From assembly GCA_003021045.1 (NCBI GenBank), contig PXRN01000003.1:64001-128000 (forward strand): a stretch of 64,000 nucleotides of DNA. Reading direction: 5' to 3'. A program made the position numbers and the translations under genes. The notes under the pieces are model-generated. The model worked only from the letters and a program-made list of their open reading frames with translations, searched no databases and was not told where the DNA came from. Source of the DNA: Halobacteriales archaeon QS_4_69_34 (lineage in GTDB: Archaea; Halobacteriota; Halobacteria; Halobacteriales; Halococcaceae). Below, in pieces: positions 41,684 through 51,399 of this stretch (position 1 is the stretch's first letter; each line of letters opens with the position of its first letter).

Positions 41684-42754
41684 TCAGTGTGCGATCGCGC
41701 GGCTACGCTCGGCGTGGTGCTCGTAGGTGTCGAGCAGCGCTGCGGTCGCCGTCGACCACGCGTAGCGCTCGCCGGCCAGCCGGCGATTGTGCCGTCCCAT
41801 CGCCGCCGCCCGCTCGGGATCGTCGATCAGCTCGGCGAGCGCCGCCGCCAGTTCGGTCGCGTCGCCCGGCGCGACCAGCAGCCCTCCCTCGTCGACGACT
41901 TCCGGGATCGCCCCCGCCGTCGTCGAGACGACCGCATTGCCCGCGGCCATCGCCTCCAGGAGGGCGATGGGGAGCCCCTCCGCGTGGCTCGGGAGGACGA
42001 AGATCGATGCCGCGCCGAGCAGCTCCTGCTTTTCGGCTTCGGAGACGAACCCGAGGTACTCGACGTCTCCGTGGGCGGCCGCGAACGCTTCGACCCGGGG
42101 CGAGAACGTCCCTTTGCCCGCGATCGACAGTCGGAACTCCATCCCCGAGTCGAGCAGCTCTTCGGCCGCGGCGAGGAGTTCGGGGACGCCCTTGCGCTCG
42201 GAGAGCGTGGAGACGAACGCGACGTGGGGCACGCCGCCCTCGAACGCCGAACCGTAGTCGTCGGCGTCGACCGCGTTCGGGAGGGTCGTTATCTTCTCGC
42301 GGTCGGCGCGCAGGGCGACGACGTCCTTCCAGCCCGCCGAGAGCACGAGGATCTCCGCGGCCGCGTCGAACACGATCGACTGGTACCACCGCACCGGCAG
42401 GGGGGCGGTCCGGACGAACTCGTCGAACGAGGAGCCGTGGATATGGAGGACGACGGGCCGGTTCCAGACGTGGGTGGCGAACAGCACGTAGAAACCGGCG
42501 CGATAGAAGGAGAACCGGTAGGAGGAGTGGACGTGGAGGACGTCCGGCGGCGACCGGCGGGTGAAGGCGAGCGCGTTGCCGAGGATCAGTAGTACGGAGC
42601 GGAGAAAGGCGAGGACCCCCGCGGTCGAGAAGTCGCCGATCTGCTGGATCGAGAAATCGATCTCGCCGTCGAGGTGGCGGCGCTGCTCGGTGATGTACTG
42701 GCCGATTCCTCCAGGACCCTGCGTGCCGACGATCAGCAGATCGACGCCGCTCAT
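41684..42754 (-). CDS. Glycosyltransferase family 4 protein
   Basis: 356 residues. N-terminal domain: LIVGTQGPGGIGQYITEQRR and LHVHSSYRFSFYRAGFYVLF. C-terminal domain: VAFVSTLSERKGVPELLAAA, LSIAGKGTFSP and FVLPSHAEGLPIALLEAMAA with the E..G.P.ALLEAMA donor-sugar motif of retaining GT4. Its ATG overlaps the stop of the upstream phosphatase-fold gene by 4 bases (42751-42754), so the two are translationally coupled and probably serve the same glycan. Confidence 0.92.
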   Translation of the reverse strand: MSGVDLLIVGTQGPGGIGQYITEQRRHLDGEIDFSIQQIGDFSTAGVLAFLRSVLLILGNALAFTRRSPPDVLHVHSSYRFSFYRAGFYVLFATHVWNRPVVLHIHGSSFDEFVRTAPLPVRWYQSIVFDAAAEILVLSAGWKDVVALRADREKITTLPNAVDADDYGSAFEGGVPHVAFVSTLSERKGVPELLAAAEELLDSGMEFRLSIAGKGTFSPRVEAFAAAHGDVEYLGFVSEAEKQELLGAASIFVLPSHAEGLPIALLEAMAAGNAVVSTTAGAIPEVVDEGGLLVAPGDATELAAALAELIDDPERAAAMGRHNRRLAGERYAWSTATAALLDTYEHHAERSRAIAH

Positions 42755-44415
42755 TCCAGATACCCGAGCCCCTGGAGGCGCTCTTCGACCCCGCTGAAGT
42801 CCTCCTCGCCGTCGTCGCGTTCGGTGCCGTCGTCACGTTCGTCCCCGCCGTCCTCGCCGCTCCGTCCGTCCCCGCTCTCCTCGGCGTCGCCGGGGCGCCC
42901 GGTCCCCCCGTCGTGACCGTCGTCCGTCGTCTCGATCGGCCGCGTCGCGGCCGGCGAGCCGGGCGCGAAGATTTCGGTGAGAACCCGGCCGTCCATCCCC
43001 GAGGGAACGGCCTCGCCGGCGGCGTGGAGCACCGTGGGCGCGACGTCGAGGACCGAGCCCTCGATCCGCGCGCCCGCCGCGACGTCGGGCCCCCACGCGA
43101 GGAAGATCCCTTCGGGGCGGTGATCGGCGGCGTGTGCGTTCGGGTCGGTGAAGACCGCTTCCGAGAGAGTGGGCTTGACGTAGTAGCCCGCACGCGGCTC
43201 GATCACGAGGTCCGGCGAGCGCGGGTCGGTCGGGAACAGGTCGTCGCCGTCGTGGACCTCCAGCGCCGACTCGTCGGTCACGGGATCGCGTACGTCTTCG
43301 AGCAGCGCGGCGAGTTCGTCCTTGAGCGCGTCCACCCCGTCGGGAGCGACGATCCCCTGCTCGAAGCGCGCGGCGTCGTTGACATAGAGGTTGCCGGGGC
43401 CGTGGACGAACGCTCGCGTCTCGGGGTACGCGACGTCGTAGCGGGCGTTCTCGCCCGGCACGCGGGCGGCGACGCCATCGACGAGCGCCTCGGGCAGGTG
43501 GGTCACGAGCATCGCGTCGTCGATGCCGACGCGTTCGAGCCCGTCCATGACCCGCGATTTCGTCAGGCCGAGCCGCGAGAGGACGCTCCGGGAGCCCGAC
43601 TCGTTCTTCGGGGAGAGATGGCCCGCCCGCGCCAGCACGGTGTTCGGATGGACGTGCTTCGAGACGGGGCCGAAGCCGTGATCGGAGGCGACGAACAGCG
43701 TCGCGTCGCGCTCGGCGACGTACTCCCGGACGTCGCCGAGCACCGCGTCGAGCTCGCGGTAGTGCTCTATGAGGACCTCGTCCTCCCAGCGCAGGTGTTG
43801 GAGGCGATCGGGCGCGGTGTAGACGAAGAAAAAGAGCCGCCAGTCCTCGTCGTCGAGCAGCAACTGCATGAGTTCGCGGCGGGCGTCGAGCAGCGCCGAG
43901 AGCTCCGCGGCGAACTCCGTGGGGCGGTCGCCGTACTCGTTCCAGTCGAGGCCGACCGCGTAGTCGGGAACCTCCCGTTCGATCTCGGCGGCCAGCTCCG
44001 GCGGGTGGGTGAATCGTTCGTCCGTCCGGGGCGAGAGCATCCCGGCGACCATTCGGCCCTCGATCGGGCTCGCGGGGTAGGTCATCGGAACGTTCGCTAC
44101 CACCGCGGGCGAGAGGCGGTCCCACAGCGCCGGCCCCGACCGGTCGGCGCTCGTGTTGAGCCGGTGGCGGTAGTCGTCTTCGAGGGCGTGGAACGCGTAG
44201 ATTCCGTGCTTGTCCGGGCGGACGCCCGCCGAGATGGAGGGCCACGCGAGCGCGGTGTTGGCCGGTCTGGTGCTGTCGAGCGGGCCGGTCACACCCTCCT
44301 CGAACAGGGCGGCGAAGTTCGGGAGCTCGCCGGCTTCGACCCATCGAGAGAGTCGATCCCACGGCACCCCGTCGAGCCCGAGCACGAACGCCCGTCCCGC
44401 GTCGCCCTCACTCAT
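42751..44415 (-). CDS. Alkaline phosphatase-superfamily (type I phosphodiesterase-like) protein
   Basis: 554 residues. FVLGLDGVPWDRLSRW gives the first metal Asp; STRPANTALAWPSISAGVRP carries the Thr nucleophile region; VYTAPDRLQHLRWED and FVASDHGFGPVSKHVHPNTV give the later Asp/His metal ligands. The C-terminus holds a Asp/Gly/Arg-rich linker and a short FSGVEERLQGLGYLE end, a tail that recurs in haloarchaeal sulfatase-like proteins beside glycosylation genes. No signal peptide. Overlaps the GT4 gene by 4 bases. Likely acts on a phosphorylated lipid or sugar, substrate unknown. Confidence 0.87.
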   Translation of the reverse strand: MSEGDAGRAFVLGLDGVPWDRLSRWVEAGELPNFAALFEEGVTGPLDSTRPANTALAWPSISAGVRPDKHGIYAFHALEDDYRHRLNTSADRSGPALWDRLSPAVVANVPMTYPASPIEGRMVAGMLSPRTDERFTHPPELAAEIEREVPDYAVGLDWNEYGDRPTEFAAELSALLDARRELMQLLLDDEDWRLFFFVYTAPDRLQHLRWEDEVLIEHYRELDAVLGDVREYVAERDATLFVASDHGFGPVSKHVHPNTVLARAGHLSPKNESGSRSVLSRLGLTKSRVMDGLERVGIDDAMLVTHLPEALVDGVAARVPGENARYDVAYPETRAFVHGPGNLYVNDAARFEQGIVAPDGVDALKDELAALLEDVRDPVTDESALEVHDGDDLFPTDPRSPDLVIEPRAGYYVKPTLSEAVFTDPNAHAADHRPEGIFLAWGPDVAAGARIEGSVLDVAPTVLHAAGEAVPSGMDGRVLTEIFAPGSPAATRPIETTDDGHDGGTGRPGDAEESGDGRSGEDGGDERDDGTERDDGEEDFSGVEERLQGLGYLE

Positions 44416-44498
44416 GGCCGCCCGGCGTGGCTGTCGTCTGCCCGTATGCGACGCTCATCGGGCCCCGTTCGGCGGCGGCCGACTTCGTTATGTGTGAG

Positions 44499-46775
44499 TT
44501 ACCCCGCCGTGAGCTCGACCGCCGCCGACCCGGATACTCCACCGCCGTCCTCGTCTCCGCCCTCGTCGCCACCGTTGCTCTCCCCGTCGTCACCGCCGCC
44601 ACCGCTGTCGTCGCCGTTCTCGTCCCTACTGGCCGGGTCCGGCGGGACGTCGGTGTCGGGGAAGATCGGCTCCGAAGTCGGCGGGTCGGTCACCGGCGGC
44701 CCGGCGGAACCGCCGGGTTCGGGGCCGGCCGTCGCTGCGGACGCTTCGGTGTCGGGGAAGATCGATGCCGTGGTTCCAGTCCCTGTACCCGTCCTCGACG
44801 CCTCGTCCGTCGGCCCGGCCTCGGTGGGCGATGTCGTGGTGGTCGTCGCTGCGCCGGGGGACGGCCCGGCTCCGTCCCCGGGAGTCGGCGTGGCGGCGGG
44901 CGCGCCGGCCGACGCCGAGCTCGTGGGCGTCGTGCCGTTCGCCGCTACCGTGGCGTTGGTCCCGGGGAAGAGATACAGCGTAAGTCCGCCGTTGGCCCCG
45001 ACCCGGTGGGTGCCGAGCCGCGCTTCCAGCGCGGTGAAGTTCTGCCGGCTGTAGCGCAGCGAGTCGTAGACCAGCGTCTCCCGAACCGGGTCCTCGCCGG
45101 TGACCGCGAAGTACCGGTTCTCGGGGAACTGCTCGGTGATGTTCTCGCCGGAGATCGCCCGATCGATCTTCTCGGTGCGGGTCCCCCGGACGCCGCGCAG
45201 GCCCTGCTGGAACCGCCACGGCCCCTCGCGGACGCCGTACATCTGGATGCCCGGCGCGCGGTACTCGAAGGTAGTCGAGAAGCCCTCGACGGTGGCCTCG
45301 GACACCTGCTCGTTGGGCTGATAGACGTACGGTGAGGGAAAGAGGACGGCAAGCGAGAGCGCGAGCATGGCGACGAACGTGACCGACAGGACGAGACGCA
45401 CGCGATCGGCCGAGACGAACTCCGAGAGCGAGGAGACGTACCGATACAGCGCGATCGTCCCGAGGATCGTCCCGAAGGTCACGATCAGCCCGAGGTTCCG
45501 GAAGAACAGCTTCGAGATGCTGCCGACGAAAAAGACCAGCGAGTAGGGGATCAGGATCACGAGTCCGATGGTGAAGTACTTCACGATCGCGTCGGTGTCC
45601 GGGGAGTCCCGGAGCCGACCGCCGAGGCTGGTGAGCATCAGGAGGCCGGCGAGCGCACTGAAGACCGCGCTCACGGCGAACAGTTTCAGGAACACCTCGA
45701 CGAGGCCGCTCCCGACGGCGGCCAGCGAGCTCGCCCGTGAGCCGACGGCCCCACCGGCTCCGGCCGCGCCCGTGAGGAAGCTCGTCATCTCCCGGGCGAC
45801 GGCGTTCACCGAGTTCTGGTACCGGCCGCGCCCGATCGACCAGAGCATGAACGCGCCCACGAGGAAGACGGTCTGGCCGTAGAGGGGCTGGTGTTCGGTG
45901 ACCCGGCTGGCCGGGAAGAAGAGACGATAGCCGAACTGCACGCTGGAGATCGTCACGAAGAAGATGATGAGGTTCGCGGCCTGCTGGGGGTGGTACAGCA
46001 CTGTGCTCCCGAGGGTGATCGCGAGCAGGATACCGACAGAGGAGACGGGATAGCGCGACTCGAAGCCGTCGGTGTGGCTCGTGAAGTAGTTGATGAGCAG
46101 ATAGAGCACCACCGGGGTGAGCAACACTGCGTCGGTGATCGGATGGGCGGACATGTAGTTCATCCCCAGGTGGTTGATCGGCAGGATCAGCAGCCCCGCG
46201 AGCACGCCGATGGTCACCGCGCCGCGCTGGGTCGTCATCGAGCGCACACACAGCGGGACGAACACGACGTAGGCCACGAGAATCGAGAGCACCACCAACA
46301 GCATCGCCCGGGGGAGCGCGATTCCGAGGACCTGCCTCGTGAACGCCGAGTAGGTGTGGATGCCCGGATAGAAGAGCCCGAACGCGCTCAACGTCCCGTC
46401 GAGGAGGTCCTGCGTCCACCCGAGGTGGGTCAGCGCGTCGCCGGTCCCATAGAAGTAGTAGGTCCGGACGATCGGGAGCGCGGCGATGGCGACGACCGCG
46501 CCGCCGGCCAGCAGCGTGCCGGCCGTGCTGACGTAGCCCCGAGGGCTGTAGATCACGACCGGGACGGCGACGAGCAGCGCGGTCACGACGCCGAGCCAGA
46601 AGGGAAGCGGCGTCGCCGTGTAGAGCGAAGTCTCGTAGCCGTCGGCCGGGGCGGCGTAGGCGACGAGCACGGCTCCAGCGAGCGCGAGAAAGCCGATCGT
46701 GAGCGCGATCCGGCTCCCGCGGCCGTCCGTGCTCGTGGTCTCGTTCGAACGAGGAGACTGGGTGTACGTGCTCAT
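44499..46775 (-). CDS. Large polytopic membrane protein with acidic C-terminal tail
   Basis: 758 residues. About twelve membrane helices from residue 25 to ~490, including ALPIVRTYYFYGTGDALTHL with an early extracytoplasmic loop HLGWTQDLLDGTLSAFG, and MNYMSAHPITDAVLLTPVVL; the D..TH..W pattern is reminiscent of GT-C enzymes and Wzy-like polymerases. After a ~110-residue soluble domain (YRAPGIQMYGVREGPWRFQQ), the last ~140 residues are Thr/Pro/Gly then Asp/Gly-rich. Placed 83 bp upstream of the phosphatase-fold gene, so part of the same cluster. Polymerase or flippase role is inference. Confidence 0.8.
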   Translation of the reverse strand: MSTYTQSPRSNETTSTDGRGSRIALTIGFLALAGAVLVAYAAPADGYETSLYTATPLPFWLGVVTALLVAVPVVIYSPRGYVSTAGTLLAGGAVVAIAALPIVRTYYFYGTGDALTHLGWTQDLLDGTLSAFGLFYPGIHTYSAFTRQVLGIALPRAMLLVVLSILVAYVVFVPLCVRSMTTQRGAVTIGVLAGLLILPINHLGMNYMSAHPITDAVLLTPVVLYLLINYFTSHTDGFESRYPVSSVGILLAITLGSTVLYHPQQAANLIIFFVTISSVQFGYRLFFPASRVTEHQPLYGQTVFLVGAFMLWSIGRGRYQNSVNAVAREMTSFLTGAAGAGGAVGSRASSLAAVGSGLVEVFLKLFAVSAVFSALAGLLMLTSLGGRLRDSPDTDAIVKYFTIGLVILIPYSLVFFVGSISKLFFRNLGLIVTFGTILGTIALYRYVSSLSEFVSADRVRLVLSVTFVAMLALSLAVLFPSPYVYQPNEQVSEATVEGFSTTFEYRAPGIQMYGVREGPWRFQQGLRGVRGTRTEKIDRAISGENITEQFPENRYFAVTGEDPVRETLVYDSLRYSRQNFTALEARLGTHRVGANGGLTLYLFPGTNATVAANGTTPTSSASAGAPAATPTPGDGAGPSPGAATTTTTSPTEAGPTDEASRTGTGTGTTASIFPDTEASAATAGPEPGGSAGPPVTDPPTSEPIFPDTDVPPDPASRDENGDDSGGGGDDGESNGGDEGGDEDGGGVSGSAAVELTAG

Positions 46776-47580
46776 GTGATCCGGCCGATAACGCGCCGCT
46801 CGATGGAGGGTCGGCGAGTGCCGCCTCTAACTGATCGAGTCACTTCGTTGTATCGGAGTCACTCGGTGGGCGCGTCGCCGGGGGCTATCGCCGGACCACG
46901 CTGTAAACACGGGAGGAACGGCGCGGTTGTGCGGCCGTCAGTCACGCAGCATCCGTTCGACGGGCCGAACGGGATGGGAGCGAGGTCGTTCGCGGGACAG
47001 GATGTGGTGTGGATCGAGACCTCGGTGCCGACGAGCTGCGCTTCGTCGGGGAACGTAGATCATCGCCTGGTCGTCGTCCGTGCCCCCAGCTCACGGCGAG
47101 TGGCCTCGTAGGCCACGTCCGTCCGCAGTGCCGACTGCCCGGACTTGCAGTCCGCGTCCCGCGGCACCGTCTCCCCCCTCGTCTCGACCGTAAACGGCTC
47201 GTTGCGCCCGACGCCGTCGCCGCCTCATCACCGCCGATCTGAGCCCGGCCGCCGCGCTTTTCGGCCGCGGTGGCGGTGCCGCTCACCGCTGTGCGCCGGC
47301 CACCGCCGCGCCCGCCGCAGTCGCTTCCCTTCACAGTGCGGTCCGCCGAGCGGGAATCGTTGTCGTCGTGCTCCCGTTCGTGCTGTCCCGTCCGCCGGTG
47401 AGACGGCGCGAACGGCGAACGATCCTCCGAGAAATGTATCTGCACCAGAGGCAAAAATCGGGGATGAATCAACTCCGTCGAACCCCAGAGCAGTAACGGG
47501 ACCGGCCTCGTCGGGGAGCCCTGTCGTCCCCCGCCAGGGGATCGGGACACCTAAACCGAGCGGGGCCGCCGGTAACCGTA
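46776..47580. other. 805-bp divergent intergenic region, no gene recognised
   Basis: Lies between divergent genes. All frames are interrupted or Arg/Ser/Pro-rich; the longest (46942-47550 minus) has no acidic bias. One minus-strand piece (about 46970-47060, FPDEAQLVGTEVSIHTT) is protein-like but without start or family. Both flanking promoters must be here, and the length suggests that a gene has been lost. Confidence 0.45.
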
Positions 47581-49008
47581 ATGGAACGGCCGAACGTGGT
47601 CTGGGTGACCCTCGAGAGCACCCGCGCGGACCACACGACTCCCGGCGGGTACGAGCGCGACACGACGCCGAACCTCCAGCGCATCGCCGAGGCCCCCCGC
47701 GGCCGATCCTTCGATTCCTGTATCGCCCACGGCGTCTGGACGCTCGCCTCCTCGGCGTCGATCCTCACTGGCACCTACCCCTCCCACCACGACGCGGGCA
47801 TGGAGAGCGACGCCATTCCCGCCGGGATCGAGACGATCCCCGAGCGCCTCTCGGCGGCGGGGTATCACACCGCGTGTCTCTCGCCGAACTCCCACCTCAG
47901 TAGCGCGACGGGGCTCGACCGCGGGTTCGCGGAGTTCGATTGGTTCAGCGCCGACACACTGCTCGAAACCGCCGGCCCACGCGCGATCCTCAAGTACCTG
48001 CTGCACGTCCGCAAGCACGGCGGCGGGCTGACGACCGACACCGCAAAGCACGGTACGGGCTACGTGATGACCGACGTGGCCAAGCGGCGGCTCCGCACGT
48101 GGGAGAGCACTGGAGAGCCGTTCTTCCTCTACGCCCACTACGGGGGTCCCCACCACCCCTACCACCCGCCGCGGCGATTCGTCGAGCGCTACGCCGCGGA
48201 CTTCGGGATGAGCGCCGATGAGGCCCGGGAGCTCGGGATGGACCACCACGCGACCTTCCACGAGCGGATCGCGCAGGGCAGGTTCTACACGGACGACGAG
48301 TGGGCCGCGCTCCGGGCGCTCTACGACGGCGAGATCGCCCACGCCGACGAGCTCGTCGGCGGGCTGTTCGACTACGTACAGGAACTCGATCTGGGCGAGA
48401 CGGTGTTCGTCGTCACCGCCGATCACGGCGAGCTGTTCGGCGAGCACGGCCTGCTCGCACACATGATCGTGGTCGACGACGCCGTCACCCACGTACCGCT
48501 GGTCGTCCACGGGCTCGACGGCCTCAAGGGCGATGACGCCGGCGGCCCCGGTGCTGGCGAACTCGTCCAGCACGCCGACGTGATACGGACCATCCTCGAA
48601 GCGGCCGGCACACGCACCGAGGGGCTCCAGGGCATCGACCTGCGCGAGGAGCGCCGGGAGCGCGCGATCGTCCAGCGCGGCGCGAAACGCTGTCTGAAGA
48701 ACCTCGATCGGTTCCTCGAGATCGATCCCGACTTCGACGACGCGCGCTTTCACCGGGCGGCGCTGTCGGCGATCCGCACGGAGCGGTTCAGATACCAGCG
48801 GAGCGAGGAGCGAAGCGAACTCTTCCGTCTCCCCGACGAGGAGCACGACCGCTCGACGTCCTATCCGGAGGTGGTCGAACGCCTCGACGGGGAGCTGGAG
48901 CGCTTTCTCGAAACGGACGGTCGGCCGGCCGCGGACGGCGGCCGGGAGGGCGAGTTCACCGACGCGATGGAGCGCCAGCTCGCCGATCTGGGCTATCTGG
49001 TCGACTGA
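47581..49008 (+). CDS. Sulfatase-family protein
   Basis: 475 residues, sulfatase (PF00884-type) fold. NVVWVTLESTRADHTTPGGY opens the fold, with Glu in place of the usual first metal Asp; the nucleophile loop HGVWTLASSASILTGTYPSH has no C/S-x-P-S-R sequence, so it is not a formylglycine sulfatase of the standard type. YAHYGGPHHPYHPP and VFVVTADHGELFGEHGLLAH give the remaining metal site. No signal peptide is seen. It belongs to the haloarchaeal group found among glycosylation genes; ends EFTDAMERQLADLGYLVD, similar to the 42751 gene's end. Confidence 0.88.
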   Translation: MERPNVVWVTLESTRADHTTPGGYERDTTPNLQRIAEAPRGRSFDSCIAHGVWTLASSASILTGTYPSHHDAGMESDAIPAGIETIPERLSAAGYHTACLSPNSHLSSATGLDRGFAEFDWFSADTLLETAGPRAILKYLLHVRKHGGGLTTDTAKHGTGYVMTDVAKRRLRTWESTGEPFFLYAHYGGPHHPYHPPRRFVERYAADFGMSADEARELGMDHHATFHERIAQGRFYTDDEWAALRALYDGEIAHADELVGGLFDYVQELDLGETVFVVTADHGELFGEHGLLAHMIVVDDAVTHVPLVVHGLDGLKGDDAGGPGAGELVQHADVIRTILEAAGTRTEGLQGIDLREERRERAIVQRGAKRCLKNLDRFLEIDPDFDDARFHRAALSAIRTERFRYQRSEERSELFRLPDEEHDRSTSYPEVVERLDGELERFLETDGRPAADGGREGEFTDAMERQLADLGYLVD

Positions 49009-49061
49009 CAGGGAGTCTCGGCGTCAGCGACCGCTGGTTGCCCCGAACTGACCGCCCCGGA

Positions 49062-49940
49062 CTACCGCCGTGAGATGGCTCGCCGAAGCCGGTTCGTGGC
49101 CTCCCGCAGAAGGTAGCGTGCTTTCACGGCAGTAGTGACGTCCGAAGAGTAGTATACCGGCCCGAGCTCCTCCCGAGGGACTCGCTCGGGCTCGAAATCG
49201 GGATCGTCCAGGTTCTCGATCCCGGCGGCGAGCAGCGGGATCGACGCCGCGCCGAGCCGCCGACGGACCTCGGGGTAGGTATGGGCGTCGCCGATGTCGA
49301 CCGACGCGAAGGCGATGATCTCCCCGGCGTCGAGCTCCGGGGAGAGGCGCTGGAGGGTGACGCCGCTCTCGTCTTCGCCGTGCATGAACTCCCAGAAACC
49401 GTAGCCGATCCCCCGGTAGGCCCGGATGTCACCGTGGTGGAAGCCGAGCACGCCCGCCCGCGGCGCGGTCAGGACCTCGCCGGCGAGGATACCCACCCCG
49501 TTGTGGATCGCCACGTCGGCCGCGGCGGCGATCTCCTCAACGGCGGGATCGGGAATCGAAACCGCGGGACCGTCGGCCGGTTCGGTGGTACAGCGAACGG
49601 TCCGCGCGCCCGACAGGCAATCGAGCGCGTCGAGCGCGACCGGCTCGTGGGGGTCGGTGAGCGCGCCCTTGATCCGCCGGACGGGCCCCCAGCGCTCGAC
49701 GCGCGCGAGCAGCGTCCCGAGGTCGATCCCCCCGCCGACGTCGCTCGTGGACGTATCGCCGTCGTCGGCCCCGCCTCCACTACTGCTGCTGTCACCGCCG
49801 GGCTGCTCGTCGCTCGCGATCACGACCAGCGCGATCTCGACGGGCGTCTCCCGTACCATCCGCTCGACCGCCCGCGCGAACGGCTCCGGGACCGTCGCCT
49901 CGCCCACGAGCAGGCACGCGGTCTCGATGCGGTCGGTCAT
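49062..49940 (-). CDS. Formyltransferase-domain protein
   Basis: 292 residues. The catalytic segment GVLGFHHGDIRAYRGIGYGF matches the N/H...HxSxLPxYRG loop of folate-dependent formyltransferases, with His and Asp kept, followed by EDESGVTLQRLSPELDAGEI, equivalent to the GxTxxxMxxxxDxGxI block. Length and lack of the tRNA-binding C-terminal domain argue against methionyl-tRNA formyltransferase; sugar-amine formyltransferases in surface-glycan clusters look like this. An Asp/Gly/Ser-rich insert lies at about residues 48-70. It would use N10-formyl-THF to formylate an amino sugar (inference). Confidence 0.83.
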   Translation of the reverse strand: MTDRIETACLLVGEATVPEPFARAVERMVRETPVEIALVVIASDEQPGGDSSSSGGGADDGDTSTSDVGGGIDLGTLLARVERWGPVRRIKGALTDPHEPVALDALDCLSGARTVRCTTEPADGPAVSIPDPAVEEIAAAADVAIHNGVGILAGEVLTAPRAGVLGFHHGDIRAYRGIGYGFWEFMHGEDESGVTLQRLSPELDAGEIIAFASVDIGDAHTYPEVRRRLGAASIPLLAAGIENLDDPDFEPERVPREELGPVYYSSDVTTAVKARYLLREATNRLRRAISRR

Positions 49941-50067
49941 AGAGCGGGTGCTCGTGGCCGGATCATAAGCGGTTCCATCGCGCCCCCGGCGATCACGGCC
50001 ACTCCGTATCGAGGTGGCGGCCGAAACCGAGCGTTCAGCCGGTGTCGTCGGTGGGATCGAGCGCCGA

Positions 50068-51399
50068 TCACCGCCCGCCGCCGGCCGAGTGCAGGTACGA
50101 CGCCAGCGCGAAACACATCCACGCCTGACTCCAGCGCATGTAGGGGGTCAGGTCGTCGAACAGCCGGCCGCGCCGCCGGTAGAAGTAGCCCGACTCGTCG
50201 TAAAGGTTCGAAAGGCTCCAGCTGACGATCCGGCGGGCCATCTCGCGCTGCTCCGGGCGGCCGTCGCGGACGAACGTCCGGACCGACTGGGCGGCGGCGT
50301 GGGCATCGTAGGGGTGGGACCGGTCGTGCTCGAACTTCGGCGCTCCGTCGGGCTCGAAGAGGTGTTCGCGGTAGAAGGCGAGGCCGCGCTCGTAGGCCCG
50401 CTCGGTGGCCGCGAGCTCCGGGTTCTCGGTCCCGAGACGCTCTCCGGTTTCGGCACTCCCGGTGGCGTCGAGGTACTCCCGGAGCGATTCGAGGACGAAC
50501 CCCGTATGGAAGTTGTCGTGGCTGATCGGCGAGCTGTCCGCCGGGACCGAGTAGTGCCACGCCCCGCTCGGCTCCTGTGTGGCACGGACGAACGCGATCA
50601 GCTCGTCGGCGCGAGCAGTCAGATCGTCGTCGCCGGCCGCCGCGCCGACCGGCCCCAAGAGCCGCGCCGCGAGCGCGTTCACGTTGACGACGACGAACGA
50701 ATCGTCGGTGGCATAGGTGTAGGCCTCGTGGCCGTCGACGGTGCGGGTGTTGATCTCGGTCGTCAGGAACTCGCAGGTCCCGCGCGCGGTCGCGAGCGAT
50801 TCCCCCCGGCCGGTGAGGCGGTAGTGTTCGAGGAACGCCAGCGCGCCGAAGACGCTCACCACCACCGAGGGGCGGTAGGCGGGCAGGAAGAACTGTCGGG
50901 CGTTCTGCCAGTCGAAGTTGTACCCCCAGCAGGGGTACTCGAAGTCGGGAGCGGAATGTGCAGCGAGCCAGTCGAGCAGCCGCTCGGCTTCCTCGAGACG
51001 AGCGCGCTCGCCGGTCGCTTCATAACGTGCGAGGTGTGCGAGCGCGAACAGCGCGATCCCCTTCGGGTTGCGCTCGCGCGGGATCCGGAGGGGGCGATGG
51101 AGGTTCAGGGGGACGCGGTTCGGGAGGTGCATCCCGACGAGTCGAGTGAGCCACGTCCGCCGGAACGGGGCGAGATAGGGGCTGTTGAGCCCGTCGTAGG
51201 GGTCCCAGCCTGCGTAGCCGCGCTCGCGCGCCCACGCGAGCCCCGCCTCGCAGGCGTCGCGCGCGGTTGCGTCAATGTCGCCTGACGTCGTGTCACTACC
51301 GCTTTCCTTCGAGCGCCGCTCGCTCCCGGCTCTGTCGCCGGTCGCATCGTCGGCCGGCGCGTCACAGCCGGTCGTCGTGTCGTGGTCGCTCCCGGTCAT
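50068..51399 (-). CDS. Six-hairpin glycosidase-fold protein (first paralogue)
   Basis: 443 residues, predicted all-helical. Repeated helix hairpins with aromatic/Gly turns: FRRTWLTRLVGMHLPNRVPL, NPKGIALFALAHLARYEATG, HYSVPADSSPISHDNFHTGF and SHPYDAHAAAQSVRTF with YMRWSQAWMCFALASYL. This is the haloarchaeal family often mislabelled antibiotic ABC transporter permease; there are no membrane helices, and the alpha/alpha-barrel pattern suggests a glycoside hydrolase, lyase or uronate epimerase. ATG 51399 overlaps the DUF354 stop by 4 bases. A paralogue sits at 55490. Confidence 0.82.
   Translation of the reverse strand: MTGSDHDTTTGCDAPADDATGDRAGSERRSKESGSDTTSGDIDATARDACEAGLAWARERGYAGWDPYDGLNSPYLAPFRRTWLTRLVGMHLPNRVPLNLHRPLRIPRERNPKGIALFALAHLARYEATGERARLEEAERLLDWLAAHSAPDFEYPCWGYNFDWQNARQFFLPAYRPSVVVSVFGALAFLEHYRLTGRGESLATARGTCEFLTTEINTRTVDGHEAYTYATDDSFVVVNVNALAARLLGPVGAAAGDDDLTARADELIAFVRATQEPSGAWHYSVPADSSPISHDNFHTGFVLESLREYLDATGSAETGERLGTENPELAATERAYERGLAFYREHLFEPDGAPKFEHDRSHPYDAHAAAQSVRTFVRDGRPEQREMARRIVSWSLSNLYDESGYFYRRRGRLFDDLTPYMRWSQAWMCFALASYLHSAGGGR

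Noticed and set aside
42913-45054. 713-residue plus-strand open frame
   Set aside because: Antisense to the phosphatase-fold and membrane-protein genes; ends in low-complexity mirror of their tails.
46942-47550. 202-residue minus-strand frame in the large gap
   Set aside because: Arg/Ser/Thr-rich, no acidic bias, no motif and no plausible start context.
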